This document shows positions 8,162 to 16,272 of a DNA stretch of 64,000 nucleotides, in pieces. The translations under genes and the position numbers were made by a program. Every line of letters begins with the position of its first letter. Position 1 is the stretch's first letter. The stretch lies in contig NZ_JBQCKK010000003.1 in assembly GCF_051967035.1 (NCBI RefSeq), positions 186,001 to 250,000 on the forward strand, in the 5' to 3' direction. This DNA is from Brevibacillus sp051967035 (GTDB taxonomy: Bacteria > Bacillota > Bacilli > Brevibacillales > Brevibacillaceae). Below the pieces are notes generated by a model that was not told the origin of the DNA, searched no databases, and worked only from the letters and a program-made list of their open reading frames with translations.

Positions 8162-9040
8162 CTACAGCCCTCCTTTTCCTACGCTGCGTTCTCCAAAGAG
8201 GCCGGATGGCTTCACCAGCAGCATGCCGATCAAGACCAGAAACGCGATGGCATCCTTCATGCCGGAGCTGACGTAGCCAGCCCCGAGCGACTCGACAATG
8301 CCGAGCAAAAAGGCGGCAACGGCTGCGCCGAGCGGGTTGCCCAGACCGCCCAGAATGGCTGCGGAGAAGCCTTTGATTCCGAGCAGCACCCCGATGTCGT
8401 AGGAGGTCACACTAAGCGGGGCAATGACGATTCCGGCAATCGCTCCGGTGGCCCCGCTGATGGCAAACGCGAGCATGCTCATCTTCGTCGGTGAAATACC
8501 CATCAGGCGGGCAGCCATCGGATTGATCGAACAGGCATTGATTTTTTTTCCCAACATCGTCTTTTCCATCAGGTACCAGAGAAAAAACAGAATAATAAGG
8601 ACAGCCGCCAAAATCCACACGCTTTGCGTAGCGATGGTCACGCCCCCAAATGAGAGCGGCTCGTTGCTCGTAATCGGTGCGAGCGCAAACGCATCCTTGC
8701 CCCAAATAAAGCTGGCGATGCCTCGAATCAAGGTGGATATGCCTATTGTCAAAATTATCAAACTAATAGGACTAGCTTTTTTCACATACGCGATGACATA
8801 CTTCTGCATGATGATACCGATTACCGTCACGGCTATGATGGCAAGCAGCGCTGCAAGCCCGTACGGCACGTTCATCCCGATCAAGGCCACCGTCACCATG
8901 CCGCCCAGCATCAAAAATTCTCCCTGCGCGAGGTTAATGACCTTGCTCACGTTGTAAATCGTGATGAATCCCACCGCGACAATCGCATAAATCCCGCCAC
9001 TGACCAGGCCGTTTGCGACATACTGCAACAGTTCCGTCAT
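8162..9040 (-). CDS. livH: ABC transporter permease, LivH type
   Basis: The 292-residue permease begins MTELLQYVANGLVSGGIYAI and carries the LivH signature INLAQGEFLMLGGMV and GALGNPLGAAVAAFLLG-like segment near the C-terminus. I placed the start at the ATG at 9040, with AAGGGGG about 12 bases upstream. The frame is open further upstream but that part overlaps the paaX 3' end and does not look like membrane protein. It is the first gene of the liv-type operon, with a possible cre site about 50 bases upstream. Confidence 0.92.
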   Translation of the reverse strand: MTELLQYVANGLVSGGIYAIVAVGFITIYNVSKVINLAQGEFLMLGGMVTVALIGMNVPYGLAALLAIIAVTVIGIIMQKYVIAYVKKASPISLIILTIGISTLIRGIASFIWGKDAFALAPITSNEPLSFGGVTIATQSVWILAAVLIILFFLWYLMEKTMLGKKINACSINPMAARLMGISPTKMSMLAFAISGATGAIAGIVIAPLSVTSYDIGVLLGIKGFSAAILGGLGNPLGAAVAAFLLGIVESLGAGYVSSGMKDAIAFLVLIGMLLVKPSGLFGERSVGKGGL

Positions 9041-9087
9041 ATTCGTGCTGTACCCCCTTTTGTTTCGCGTCCCGACAAAACCGCCAT

Positions 9088-9102
9088 CTAAAACGCTTAC
9101 AT
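9088..9102 (-). promoter_or_regulatory. Possible cre (CcpA) site upstream of livH
   Basis: The minus strand reads ATGTAAGCGTTTTAG, which matches 13 of 15 positions of the WTGNAANCGNWNNCW catabolite-response consensus. It lies between paaX and livH. Catabolite repression of an aromatic uptake operon would fit, but two of the last positions deviate. Confidence 0.4.
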
Positions 9103-9135
9103 TTTTACTAGTGAGAATAGTATTGCAGAAGAAAT

Positions 9136-9156
9136 GCCCTAGCGTGTCACTAGGGC
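9136..9156 (-). terminator. Stem-loop at the end of paaX
   Basis: GCCCTAG (9136-9142) pairs with CTAGGGC (9150-9156) around a 7-base loop. The paaX stop codon lies in the stem. On the minus strand the following tract is only moderately T-rich (ATTTCTTC), so termination may be partial; on the plus strand GTTTTC follows. Confidence 0.5.
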
Positions 9157-10013
9157 GTTTTCTTCGTCGCAACCGCTTCATGTACGGGTGCAGCTTCATA
9201 CACCGTCTCGAAGAATCGAACTGCCCCTGGATTTAAAAGCTGATAATAATTTTGGAACAATTGATCGGCTTCTTTGCCTAGCCACAGCTCTGGCAAAAGC
9301 TCCTGCGGCAGGTCCGGGTCGATAAACAAAAATTTGCGATATTCGTGGACGAGTTTGGTCTTTTCCACAAAGCAGTGGCTATCCGCCACTTGCTCGCCAC
9401 GGTTGATCTTCGCGGCCAGCTCTTCAAACTGCTCGCGATACGTATCAATGAATTCTTTGTACTTGGCGTTGATCTCGTCGATGTTCCAGCATTTTTGCAC
9501 CAGTTGCTTCGGATCGCTCCACCCCAGATGCTCTGCGGTAAAAATCTCTACATGCTCCGTGATCTGGTGCGATTCCGTCAGCTCTTTGACCCGTTCCGCG
9601 AGGTTGTTCGGGCTGATCCATGTGCTCGTCGTCAACATCCCGAAGCCCATCCAGCCCAGTTCCTTGCGCAGTTGGTCCCGCAAGGCGCGGCGCTCCTCCG
9701 GTATGTTGTAGCTGGCAATGCACCACTTGCCGTCCCAGACCTCTGTCTCGACTTTATAAATGCGGGCCGCTGCTTCCTCCAGCCGCTTTTTCCCGCGTCC
9801 GGATACCGAGTAATAGCTCTTGTTGCCTACTTTTCTCGACTCCAGCCAGCCCTGGCGAAGCATCCGGGAGATCGCTGCGCGAACAGCAGGCTCGGACAAA
9901 CCGAACTCTCCCATGAGCCGGGTCAGGCTGCCGATCCAGATTTCGCTCCCGTAATGACGGACATATTCGCCGTAAATCGTAAAAAGCATGGATTGTGGCT
10001 TCACGTTCTTCAA
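9150..10013 (-). CDS. paaX: PaaX-family transcriptional regulator
   Basis: PaaX proteins repress phenylacetate genes and release DNA on binding phenylacetyl-CoA. The 287-residue protein has the N-terminal winged helix of the family (LFTIYGEYVRHYGSEIWIGS, then EPAVRAAISRMLRQGWLESR), the central domain (WDGKWCIASYNIPEERRALR) and the C-terminal domain around RKFLFIDPDLPQELLPE. Its promoter region contains a CGTTA-N3-TAACG palindrome, also found near paaA and the EthD-like gene, so autoregulation is likely (inference). Confidence 0.93.
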   Translation of the reverse strand: MKNVKPQSMLFTIYGEYVRHYGSEIWIGSLTRLMGEFGLSEPAVRAAISRMLRQGWLESRKVGNKSYYSVSGRGKKRLEEAAARIYKVETEVWDGKWCIASYNIPEERRALRDQLRKELGWMGFGMLTTSTWISPNNLAERVKELTESHQITEHVEIFTAEHLGWSDPKQLVQKCWNIDEINAKYKEFIDTYREQFEELAAKINRGEQVADSHCFVEKTKLVHEYRKFLFIDPDLPQELLPELWLGKEADQLFQNYYQLLNPGAVRFFETVYEAAPVHEAVATKKTP

Positions 10014-10105
10014 CCCCCAGATCGATTCATACCTATTCGCTGTGAAATTGTACCATAATCTCTAGGAAGTGCGTGAATCGATTGAGAGTATGACGATAAA
10101 ATCGT

Positions 10106-10126
10106 ATTACGTTATTGTAACGCAAT
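10106..10126. promoter_or_regulatory. Palindromic operator upstream of paaX
   Basis: The site holds CGTTATTGTAACG, a perfect CGTTA-N3-TAACG palindrome whose symmetry extends outward to ATT/AAT ends with one mismatch. It lies about 93 bases upstream of the paaX start, between paaX and the preceding catabolic gene. The same core occurs at 19782-19794 and, with one change, at 3407-3419. Confidence 0.65.
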
Positions 10127-10167
10127 TATATTAAAACATTTTGAAAGAGTCAATTTATTCTGGATGT

Positions 10168-10581
10168 TTATTTTTTCGCGCTGATTTCAGCTTGCAGCGC
10201 CTCAAACCGCCGCCTGATTTCGTGCTTGTTGAAGATCGCCTGGGTAAAGGTCCCGACCCCGACGCGGTTGCGGACGGTGTCCGCTGTCACCTCGCACACC
10301 ACCCGTTTTTCCGTCACTTCCCGGCAAACGGCCTTGAAGGTCACGGTCTGGCCGACTACCGCAGGGCCGACATGCCGAATATCGACAGCGAAGCCGGAGC
10401 CTTCCTCATCCTCTTCCAAAAACGGCAAAATCACCTGGCGGCCTGCCCATTCCATGTAGTAGATCATGCTGACGGTCGACATGACCGGATGCACGACCTG
10501 GCCTTCAAACGTAGGCAGCATGTCTTCGGTGACGGTCACCGTAAACTCGGCCGTTATCCCCGGTTGCAGTCCTTCCTTCAC
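10168..10581 (-). CDS. Hotdog thioesterase, fluoroacetyl-CoA thioesterase (FlK)-like
   Basis: The 137-residue single hotdog domain has VHPVMSTVSMIYYMEWAGRQ near residues 30-50 and the GVGTFTQAIFNKHEIRRRFE tail, resembling the FlK-like acyl-CoA thioesterase family. Start is GTG with GGGAGG 9 bases upstream. It is the last gene of the paaK-side operon, just before paaX. It probably hydrolyses stalled or toxic acyl-CoA esters made by the pathway; the substrate cannot be read from the sequence. Confidence 0.75.
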   Translation of the reverse strand: MKEGLQPGITAEFTVTVTEDMLPTFEGQVVHPVMSTVSMIYYMEWAGRQVILPFLEEDEEGSGFAVDIRHVGPAVVGQTVTFKAVCREVTEKRVVCEVTADTVRNRVGVGTFTQAIFNKHEIRRRFEALQAEISAKK

Positions 10582-10611
10582 ACGCCTTCGCCTCCCGTCT
10601 CCCGCAAGCGC

Positions 10612-11811
10612 CTATACGCGCTCAATGATGGTCGCAATTCCTTGCCCCACGCCGATGCACATCGCGGCCAAGCCGTAGCGGGCTTCCCGACGCTCCATCT
10701 CATACAGCAGCGTCGTGAGGATGCGCGCGCCGCTTGCCCCGAGCGGATGGCCCAGCGCAATCGCTCCGCCGTTGACGTTGACCAGCTCCGGGTTGACCCC
10801 CAGCTCGCGAACGCAGGCTACGGCTTGAGCAGCAAACGCTTCATTGAATTCGAACAGCTCAATTTGCTCAAGCGACAGACCCGCCTGCTTCAACGCCTTG
10901 TGCGTTGCCGGAACCGGCCCAATGCCCATCACGGACGGATCGACCCCTGCTACTGCGGACGCGACGATGCGCGCACGCGGCTTCAATCCGGCCGCCAAAG
11001 CCGCCTCCTGCTCCATGACGAGCAGGGCGCTCGCCCCGTCATTCAAGCCGCTGGAATTGCCCGCTGTGACCGTGCCGTTCGCCTGAAAAGCAGGTTTCAG
11101 CTTTTGCAGCTGCTCGATGGTCGTCTCCGGACGCGGGTGCTCGTCGCGGTCAAACAAGGTCACATCGCCTTTGCGCCCTTTCAGTTCGACCGGAACGATC
11201 TCCTGCGCCCATTTCCCTTCGGCCAGCGCGCGGGCGTAGTTGTGCTGGCTGCGCAGCGCGAACTCGTCCTGCGCTTCGCGGCTGATGCCGTACTGCTCTG
11301 CGACCTTCTCCGCCGTCTCCCCGAGGCTGATCGGCGGGTACAGCTCGTTCATTTTTTCGTTGACCAGCCGCCAGCCGAGCGTCGTGTCGACCAGTTGCTG
11401 ATTGCCGCGCTGAAAAGCAGTCCCTGGCTTCATCATCACCAGCGGAGCGCGCGTCATACTCTCCAGCCCGCCTGCGATGTACGCCTGACCGGCGCCTGCC
11501 TTGATCGCATGGGCACTTTGATTCACGGCTTCCAGGCCGGAACCGCACAAGCGGTTGACCGTTACGCCCGGCACTTCCACAGGCACGCCCGCCAATAGCA
11601 ACGACATCCGCGCCACGTTGCGGTTGTCTTCGCCTGCCTGGTTGGCGCAGCCCATAATGACGTCATCAATCATCTTCGGATCCACGGCGTTTCGTTCCAG
11701 CAGCTTTTGAATGACCAGTGCCCCCAAATCATCGGGGCGCACCTCCTTCAACGCACCGCCAATCCGTCCGATTGGCGTCCGCACAGCATCAATAATCACA
11801 GCCGTTTTCAT
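10612..11811 (-). CDS. Acetyl-CoA acyltransferase (thiolase) 1
   Basis: The protein of about 399 residues cleaves a 3-oxoacyl-CoA to acetyl-CoA and a shortened acyl-CoA. Thiolase residues are present: nucleophile Cys in VNRLCGSGLEAVN, His in ALGHPLGASGAR, and the C-terminal Cys in MCIGVGQGIATII. The ATG at 11811 has GGAGGAG 6 bases upstream; an in-frame TTG at 11826 overlaps that site. It lies directly downstream of a second, similar thiolase. One of the two should be the PaaJ-type 3-oxoadipyl-CoA/3-oxo-5,6-dehydrosuberyl-CoA thiolase; I cannot say which. Confidence 0.9.
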   Translation of the reverse strand: MKTAVIIDAVRTPIGRIGGALKEVRPDDLGALVIQKLLERNAVDPKMIDDVIMGCANQAGEDNRNVARMSLLLAGVPVEVPGVTVNRLCGSGLEAVNQSAHAIKAGAGQAYIAGGLESMTRAPLVMMKPGTAFQRGNQQLVDTTLGWRLVNEKMNELYPPISLGETAEKVAEQYGISREAQDEFALRSQHNYARALAEGKWAQEIVPVELKGRKGDVTLFDRDEHPRPETTIEQLQKLKPAFQANGTVTAGNSSGLNDGASALLVMEQEAALAAGLKPRARIVASAVAGVDPSVMGIGPVPATHKALKQAGLSLEQIELFEFNEAFAAQAVACVRELGVNPELVNVNGGAIALGHPLGASGARILTTLLYEMERREARYGLAAMCIGVGQGIATIIERV

Positions 11812-11847
11812 CTTCCACTCCTCCAATGCAGTCGAACTGCTCTTCTG

Positions 11848-13047
11848 CTACAGCGCTTCTACGAGCGTGGCCAGCCCTTGGCCGCCGCCGATGCACAGCG
11901 AGACGATTCCGTATTTTTTCTGGCGGCGGCGCAGCTCGTACAGGATCGTGCCTGCCAGTCGGGCGCCGCTCATGCCGAGCGGGTGGCCCAAGGCAATCGC
12001 TCCGCCGTTTACATTCGTCTTCTCCGGGTCAAGCCCCAGCTCGCGCATGCAGGCGAGCGACTGGGAGGCAAACGCTTCGTTCAGCTCGAACAGGTCGATG
12101 TCCTCTACCGTCATGCTGACTTCGGCAAGCAGCTTGCGGATGGCGGCGACTGGTCCTATGCCCATGATGCGCGGATCGACTCCGGCGCAGGCAAAATGCA
12201 CGATTCGCCCCAGGGGAGCGACTCCTGTGCGCTTCACCATTTCCTCGTTCATGAGCAAAAGAGCCGCCGCGCCATCGTTGATCCCCGAGGAGTTGCCGGC
12301 CGTTACGCTGCCGTTTTGGCGGAAGGCAGGACGCAGCTTCGCAAGCGATTCGACCGTGGAATCGCGGCGCGGAAACTCATCCGTGTCAAACAGCGTTTCT
12401 TCCCCTTTTTTCCCCCGCAACAGGACGGGAATGATCTCGTCCTTGAACAAGCCTGCGTCAATCGCCGCGATCGCGCGGCGCTGGCTCTCGGCGGCAAACA
12501 AATCCTGATCCTCGCGGCTGATGCCGAACTGCTCCGCCACATTTTCCGCAGTATCTCCCATGGTCAAATCGCCGTAAAGCGACACAGGCGCCGAGCGCGG
12601 CCCGCCAAACGATTCGATCAGCGTCTGGGTGCCGCGCTGATACGGCTGCTCGAATTTTTCCAGGATGTACGGGGAGCGGGTCAAATTTTCTACGCCGCCT
12701 GCGAGCATGACCTGGCTGTGTCCTGCCTGGATGGACTGGGCAGCGAGATTGACCGCTTCCAGCCCGGATGCGCACACCCGGTTCACCGTCAGCCCCGGCA
12801 CCGTCTCGGGCAGCCCGGCCTTCAACAAGCCTACGCGCGCAATATTGATAAACGGCCCCGCCGAGATGACATTGCCCATGATGACGCCATCGACAGCATC
12901 CCCGGTTTGTCCCGCTTGCGCCAATGCTCCGTTCAGCACGATGGCTGTCAGATCATCAATGGGTGTATGCTTCAGACTTCCTCCCAGCTTGCCGATTGGC
13001 GTGCGTACGGCAGCCGCCACGTATACGTCGTTTCGCCTCATCGTCAT
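11848..13047 (-). CDS. Acetyl-CoA acyltransferase (thiolase) 2
   Basis: This 399-residue thiolase has the catalytic set VNRVCASGLEAVN, ALGHPLGMSGAR and LCIGGGQGLATLV, plus PFINIARVGLLKAGLP in the N-terminal half. It begins in a 4-base ATGA overlap with the preceding dehydrogenase paralogue. Together with the adjacent thiolase it would serve the two thiolytic steps of phenylacetate breakdown or a parallel aromatic acid route. Confidence 0.9.
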   Translation of the reverse strand: MTMRRNDVYVAAAVRTPIGKLGGSLKHTPIDDLTAIVLNGALAQAGQTGDAVDGVIMGNVISAGPFINIARVGLLKAGLPETVPGLTVNRVCASGLEAVNLAAQSIQAGHSQVMLAGGVENLTRSPYILEKFEQPYQRGTQTLIESFGGPRSAPVSLYGDLTMGDTAENVAEQFGISREDQDLFAAESQRRAIAAIDAGLFKDEIIPVLLRGKKGEETLFDTDEFPRRDSTVESLAKLRPAFRQNGSVTAGNSSGINDGAAALLLMNEEMVKRTGVAPLGRIVHFACAGVDPRIMGIGPVAAIRKLLAEVSMTVEDIDLFELNEAFASQSLACMRELGLDPEKTNVNGGAIALGHPLGMSGARLAGTILYELRRRQKKYGIVSLCIGGGQGLATLVEAL

Positions 13048-13799
13048 GCCTTCACACCTACCTTGCCTTCATAGGTGTAAAAGCCCTGCCCGCTGCGCAC
13101 GCCGACGCGTCCTGCCAGCACCAGCTTTCGGAGCAGAGGGGCCGGGCGGTAACGCTCCTCCGCCAGGTCGCGCTGCAACCCTCTGACAATCGCAAAAATT
13201 TCGTCCAGCCCGATGCGATCCGCCCACTCCAGCGGTCCGTACGGGTAGTTCGTGCCTTTTTTCATCGCGATGTCGATATCGCTGGCCGTCGCCGTCTTTT
13301 CCATCAGCGTGAACGCCGCTTCGTTAATAATCAGGGAGAGAATGCGCGGGAAAACCAGTCCCACCTCATCCGCGACGATTTCCGTCTCTTTGCCGAGCGA
13401 CTGGAAAAAGGCTTCGGCCACTTGAATCGTCGCTGGCGCTGTTTGCAGGGCAGGCGCAATCTCGATCAGCTCCCGCTCCGCGAGCGGCACGAGCGTCCCG
13501 AACCCGCACACCCGCTCCGGATGCTGCGCCCAGGAGGCCGCCTCTGTCGCCGTGATGGCAAGCGAAGTCGTGATAATCGGCACCTCGGGAGCCAGCAGGC
13601 TGTCCAACGCGCGAATCAGCTCTGCCTTTTGCTGCAAATCGAGATTGCTGACTTCTACCGCAAGCGAAACCGTCCCAGGCTCTGCCGCTGCCTCAGCCAT
13701 CGAGAGCACCTGATAGCCATTCGCTGCAAAAAGCTGATGAAGCTCTGCAAAAAGCGGACTTGTACCCGCGAGCACGACCGCCTTATTTGTCATAGTCAT
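13044..13799 (-). CDS. 3-hydroxyacyl-CoA dehydrogenase paralogue lacking NAD motif and catalytic His
   Basis: The 251-residue protein has both domains of the 3-hydroxyacyl-CoA dehydrogenase family but has lost key residues. The dinucleotide loop GxGxxG is replaced by AGTSPLF (residues 11-17), and the active-site GFHFFNP is replaced by GFGTLVP (99-105), so the catalytic His is Gly. The C-terminal domain is intact (NEAAFTLMEKTATASDIDIA, KKGTNYPYGPLEWADRIG, GQGFYTYEG). Start is ATG 13799 with GGGGGAAGG upstream, overlapping the 3' end of paaH by 17 bases. It looks like a maintained, inactive partner of the active dehydrogenase (inference) and is not a decayed gene: the frame is open throughout. 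Confidence 0.8.
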   Translation of the reverse strand: MTMTNKAVVLAGTSPLFAELHQLFAANGYQVLSMAEAAAEPGTVSLAVEVSNLDLQQKAELIRALDSLLAPEVPIITTSLAITATEAASWAQHPERVCGFGTLVPLAERELIEIAPALQTAPATIQVAEAFFQSLGKETEIVADEVGLVFPRILSLIINEAAFTLMEKTATASDIDIAMKKGTNYPYGPLEWADRIGLDEIFAIVRGLQRDLAEERYRPAPLLRKLVLAGRVGVRSGQGFYTYEGKVGVKA

Positions 13800-14640
13800 A
13801 GAAGCCTTCCCCCGTCTTTCTGCCCAGGCTGCCGGCCTGCACCATCCGCTGCTGAATCCGGCTGGGCTTAAATCGTCCTTCATGGAAGAAGTCGGTATAG
13901 ACCGATTCGGTCGTGGCAAAATTGATGTCGATGCCGATCATGTCTTGCAGCTCAAACGGCCCCATTTTGAACCCGCCCGCGCGCTTCATGATCCGGTCGA
14001 CCTGCTCTACCTCTGCCACCTGGTCGCCCAGGATGCGCAGCGCCTCGTTGTAGTACGGACGGGCGACGCGATTGACGATGAAGCCGGGCGTATCCGTCAC
14101 CAGCACGGGCACCTTGCCCAGCTCCGTTGCGAAGCGGTACGCTGCCTGCACGTTTTCTTCGCTCGATTTTTTGCCGCGAATGACTTCCACCAGCGGCATG
14201 ACGGGCGCCGGGTTGAAAAAATGAAACCCGAGAATGCGCTCGGGATGGGGAAGCCCTCCGGCAATTTGCGTGATGGAAATGGAGGAAGTATTGGTGAGCA
14301 ATAGCGCATCTGCCCGGCAAATCCGGCTAAGCTCGCTGAAAATGCTTTTTTTCAGGTCGAGGCGCTCCGGCACTGCTTCGATGACGATATCGCACGGCGC
14401 CAACTGCTCCATCTCCGATACAAGCTTTGCCCGCTCCAGGGTATCTGCCCGCTCCTGCTCGCTGATTTTGCCTTTTTCCACGTCTTTGGCCAATATGGAC
14501 TGCAAATAGGCAAGCGCTTTGTCCAGCACTGTCTGATTGGCGTCCAGCAGCACGACCTGGTGCCCTTTGCGGATACAGACGAGAGCGATTCCCGCTCCCA
14601 TCGTGCCCGCACCGATGACGCCTACTGTTTTCGTATTCAT
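13783..14640 (-). CDS. paaH: 3-hydroxyacyl-CoA dehydrogenase
   Basis: The protein of 285 residues oxidises 3-hydroxyadipyl-CoA or a similar beta-oxidation intermediate with NAD. It has an intact Rossmann loop VIGAGTMGAGIA, the catalytic segment GFHFFNPAPVMPLVEVI, and the C-terminal domain (VNRVARPYYNEALRILGD, KMGPFELQDMIGID). It is a single-length enzyme, not the double-length PaaH of enterobacteria. I set the start at ATG 14640, preceded by AAGGGAGG, which lies in a longer open frame. A degenerate paralogue follows immediately. Confidence 0.9.
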   Translation of the reverse strand: MNTKTVGVIGAGTMGAGIALVCIRKGHQVVLLDANQTVLDKALAYLQSILAKDVEKGKISEQERADTLERAKLVSEMEQLAPCDIVIEAVPERLDLKKSIFSELSRICRADALLLTNTSSISITQIAGGLPHPERILGFHFFNPAPVMPLVEVIRGKKSSEENVQAAYRFATELGKVPVLVTDTPGFIVNRVARPYYNEALRILGDQVAEVEQVDRIMKRAGGFKMGPFELQDMIGIDINFATTESVYTDFFHEGRFKPSRIQQRMVQAGSLGRKTGEGFYDYDK

Positions 14641-14663
14641 TCGACTTGTGCCTCCCTTCATGC

Positions 14664-15440
14664 CTATCGGCCGATAAAACGGGGAGCGCGCTTTTCCATG
14701 AAGGCCGCGACCCCTTCCTTGTGATCCGCTGTGCTGCCTGCGATCTCCTGCGCGTATGCCTCGTATTCCAAAATCTCTTCCAGTCCCATTTCCAGCCCTT
14801 TGTACATCGTGCGCTTGATGAGACCAATGGCGCGCGTCGGCAGAACAGCCAGCTTCCGCGCATAGGCTACCGCCTCTTCCATAAAGCTCTCCGCCGGATA
14901 CACCTGATTGACAAGTCCGATGCGCAGCGCTTCCTCTGCCGATACTTTTTCTCCGGTCATCGCCAGCTCCAGCGCCTTGCCGATGCCGACGATGCGCGGC
15001 AGGAAGTAGCAGCCCCCCGAATCGGGAACAAGCCCGATGCCCACAAACGCGTTGACAAATGACGCCTTTTCCGAGGCCAGGCGAATGTCGCAGGCGAGCG
15101 CCAGGCTCATGCCTGCACCTGCCGCCACGCCGTTGACTGCCGCGACAATCGGCTTCTCCGTCTTTTGCAACTGAAGGATCATCGGATTGTAGCGCTTGCG
15201 CAAAAATCCGCCGAAATCCACGTCTCCGCCGGATACTTCGCCAAGGTCCTGTCCGGCATTGAACGCCCGCCCCGCTCCCGTCAGGAGAATGCAGCGCACA
15301 GCGTCATCCTTCTGCGCCTCTTTGAGCGCCGCAACGATTTCCTTGTGCATGACCTCGGTAAAAGCGTTGAATTTATCCGGCCGGTTCAAGGTCACGACTG
15401 CTACGCCTTCCGCTACTTCATAAAGAATGGTTTCGTACAT
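14664..15440 (-). CDS. paaG: PaaG-type crotonase, epoxide-CoA isomerase
   Basis: The 258-residue crotonase has the oxyanion-hole segment GRAFNAGQDLGEV typical of PaaG and, unlike hydratases, lacks the Glu pair: the segments read GVAAGAGMSLALACDIRLAS and VGIGLVPDSGGCYFLPR, keeping the Asp expected of isomerases. In the pathway it converts ring-1,2-epoxyphenylacetyl-CoA to oxepin-CoA. AGGAGG lies 7 bases before the ATG. It is followed by paaH and preceded by paaF. Confidence 0.9.
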   Translation of the reverse strand: MYETILYEVAEGVAVVTLNRPDKFNAFTEVMHKEIVAALKEAQKDDAVRCILLTGAGRAFNAGQDLGEVSGGDVDFGGFLRKRYNPMILQLQKTEKPIVAAVNGVAAGAGMSLALACDIRLASEKASFVNAFVGIGLVPDSGGCYFLPRIVGIGKALELAMTGEKVSAEEALRIGLVNQVYPAESFMEEAVAYARKLAVLPTRAIGLIKRTMYKGLEMGLEEILEYEAYAQEIAGSTADHKEGVAAFMEKRAPRFIGR

Positions 15441-15449
15441 GGCCGCCTC

Positions 15450-16223
15450 CTATTTACCCGTAAACCGGGGTTTGCGCTTTTCCAGGAAAGCTTGCATGCC
15501 TTCCTTGCGATCCTCGCTGGCGAGCAGCAGATAGAAGCCGTTGCGCTCGTAATCCATGCCTTCTCCCAGCGGCAAATCGTCTGCTTTGTGTACCGCTTTT
15601 TTCATCATCTGCACGGCGAGCGGCGGCTGTGCGGCGATTTGCTTCGCCAGCTTGCGCGCCTCCTGAAAGTACGCCTCTACCGGCACGACCCGATTGACCA
15701 GCCCGTAGCGCAGCGCCTCCTTCGCCGAGATCGGCTCGCCCGTGAGCAGCATTTCCATCGCCTTGCGCAAGCCGACCGCGCGGGTCAGCCGCTGTGTGCC
15801 GCCTGCTCCCGGCATGACGCCCAGCTTGATCTCCGGCTGCCCGATCACGGCTGTTTCCGAAGCGATGACGATATCGCAGTTCATCATCAGTTCGCAGCCG
15901 CCGCCGAGCACGAAGCCGCTGACTGCGCCGATAATCGGCTTGGAGATGAGCGACATCCGATCCCAGACGGCGAATTGGTCCCGCTTCATGATCTCGATCG
16001 CGGACGCCTCGGACATCTCGGTAATGTCGGCTCCGGCGGCAAATGCCTTGTCATTGCCGGTCAAAATGATCGCGCGAATGTCCGGATCCCGGTCCATCCG
16101 CTCCAGCTCGGCGACCAGCTCATCCACTAATTGTAAATTTAGTGCATTGAGAATCTTCGGTCGATTCAGGGTAATGATCCCGATTCCGTCCTCGCTGGCT
16201 GTCTGGATATATTCGTAAGCCAT
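15450..16223 (-). CDS. paaF: PaaF-type enoyl-CoA hydratase
   Basis: The 257-residue crotonase has both catalytic Glu residues of enoyl-CoA hydratase, in LGGGCELMMNCDI and GQPEIKLGVMPGAGGTQRL, and the oxyanion segment GNDKAFAAGADI. It should hydrate 2,3-dehydroadipyl-CoA during chain degradation. AAGGGTG precedes the ATG. Ten bases separate it from paaG. Confidence 0.88.
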   Translation of the reverse strand: MAYEYIQTASEDGIGIITLNRPKILNALNLQLVDELVAELERMDRDPDIRAIILTGNDKAFAAGADITEMSEASAIEIMKRDQFAVWDRMSLISKPIIGAVSGFVLGGGCELMMNCDIVIASETAVIGQPEIKLGVMPGAGGTQRLTRAVGLRKAMEMLLTGEPISAKEALRYGLVNRVVPVEAYFQEARKLAKQIAAQPPLAVQMMKKAVHKADDLPLGEGMDYERNGFYLLLASEDRKEGMQAFLEKRKPRFTGK

Positions 16224-16272
16224 GCGCTATTCACACCCTTTTTTCGCAGGTAGTCGATGGGACAATCGCCTG

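Noticed and set aside
7130..8494. A 454-codon plus-strand frame over the livM and livH genes
   Set aside because: The composition is Asp/His/Gln-rich with no recognisable domain, as expected antisense to hydrophobic membrane proteins.
9041..9199. An N-terminal extension of the LivH-type protein by 53 residues
   Set aside because: The extension is basic, does not resemble the family and overlaps the paaX end; the ATG at 9040 matches the normal LivH start.
10141..13074. Two long plus-strand open frames (485 and 455 codons) across the thiolase genes
   Set aside because: They are antisense shadows of high-GC coding sequence; the minus-strand thiolases have all catalytic residues.
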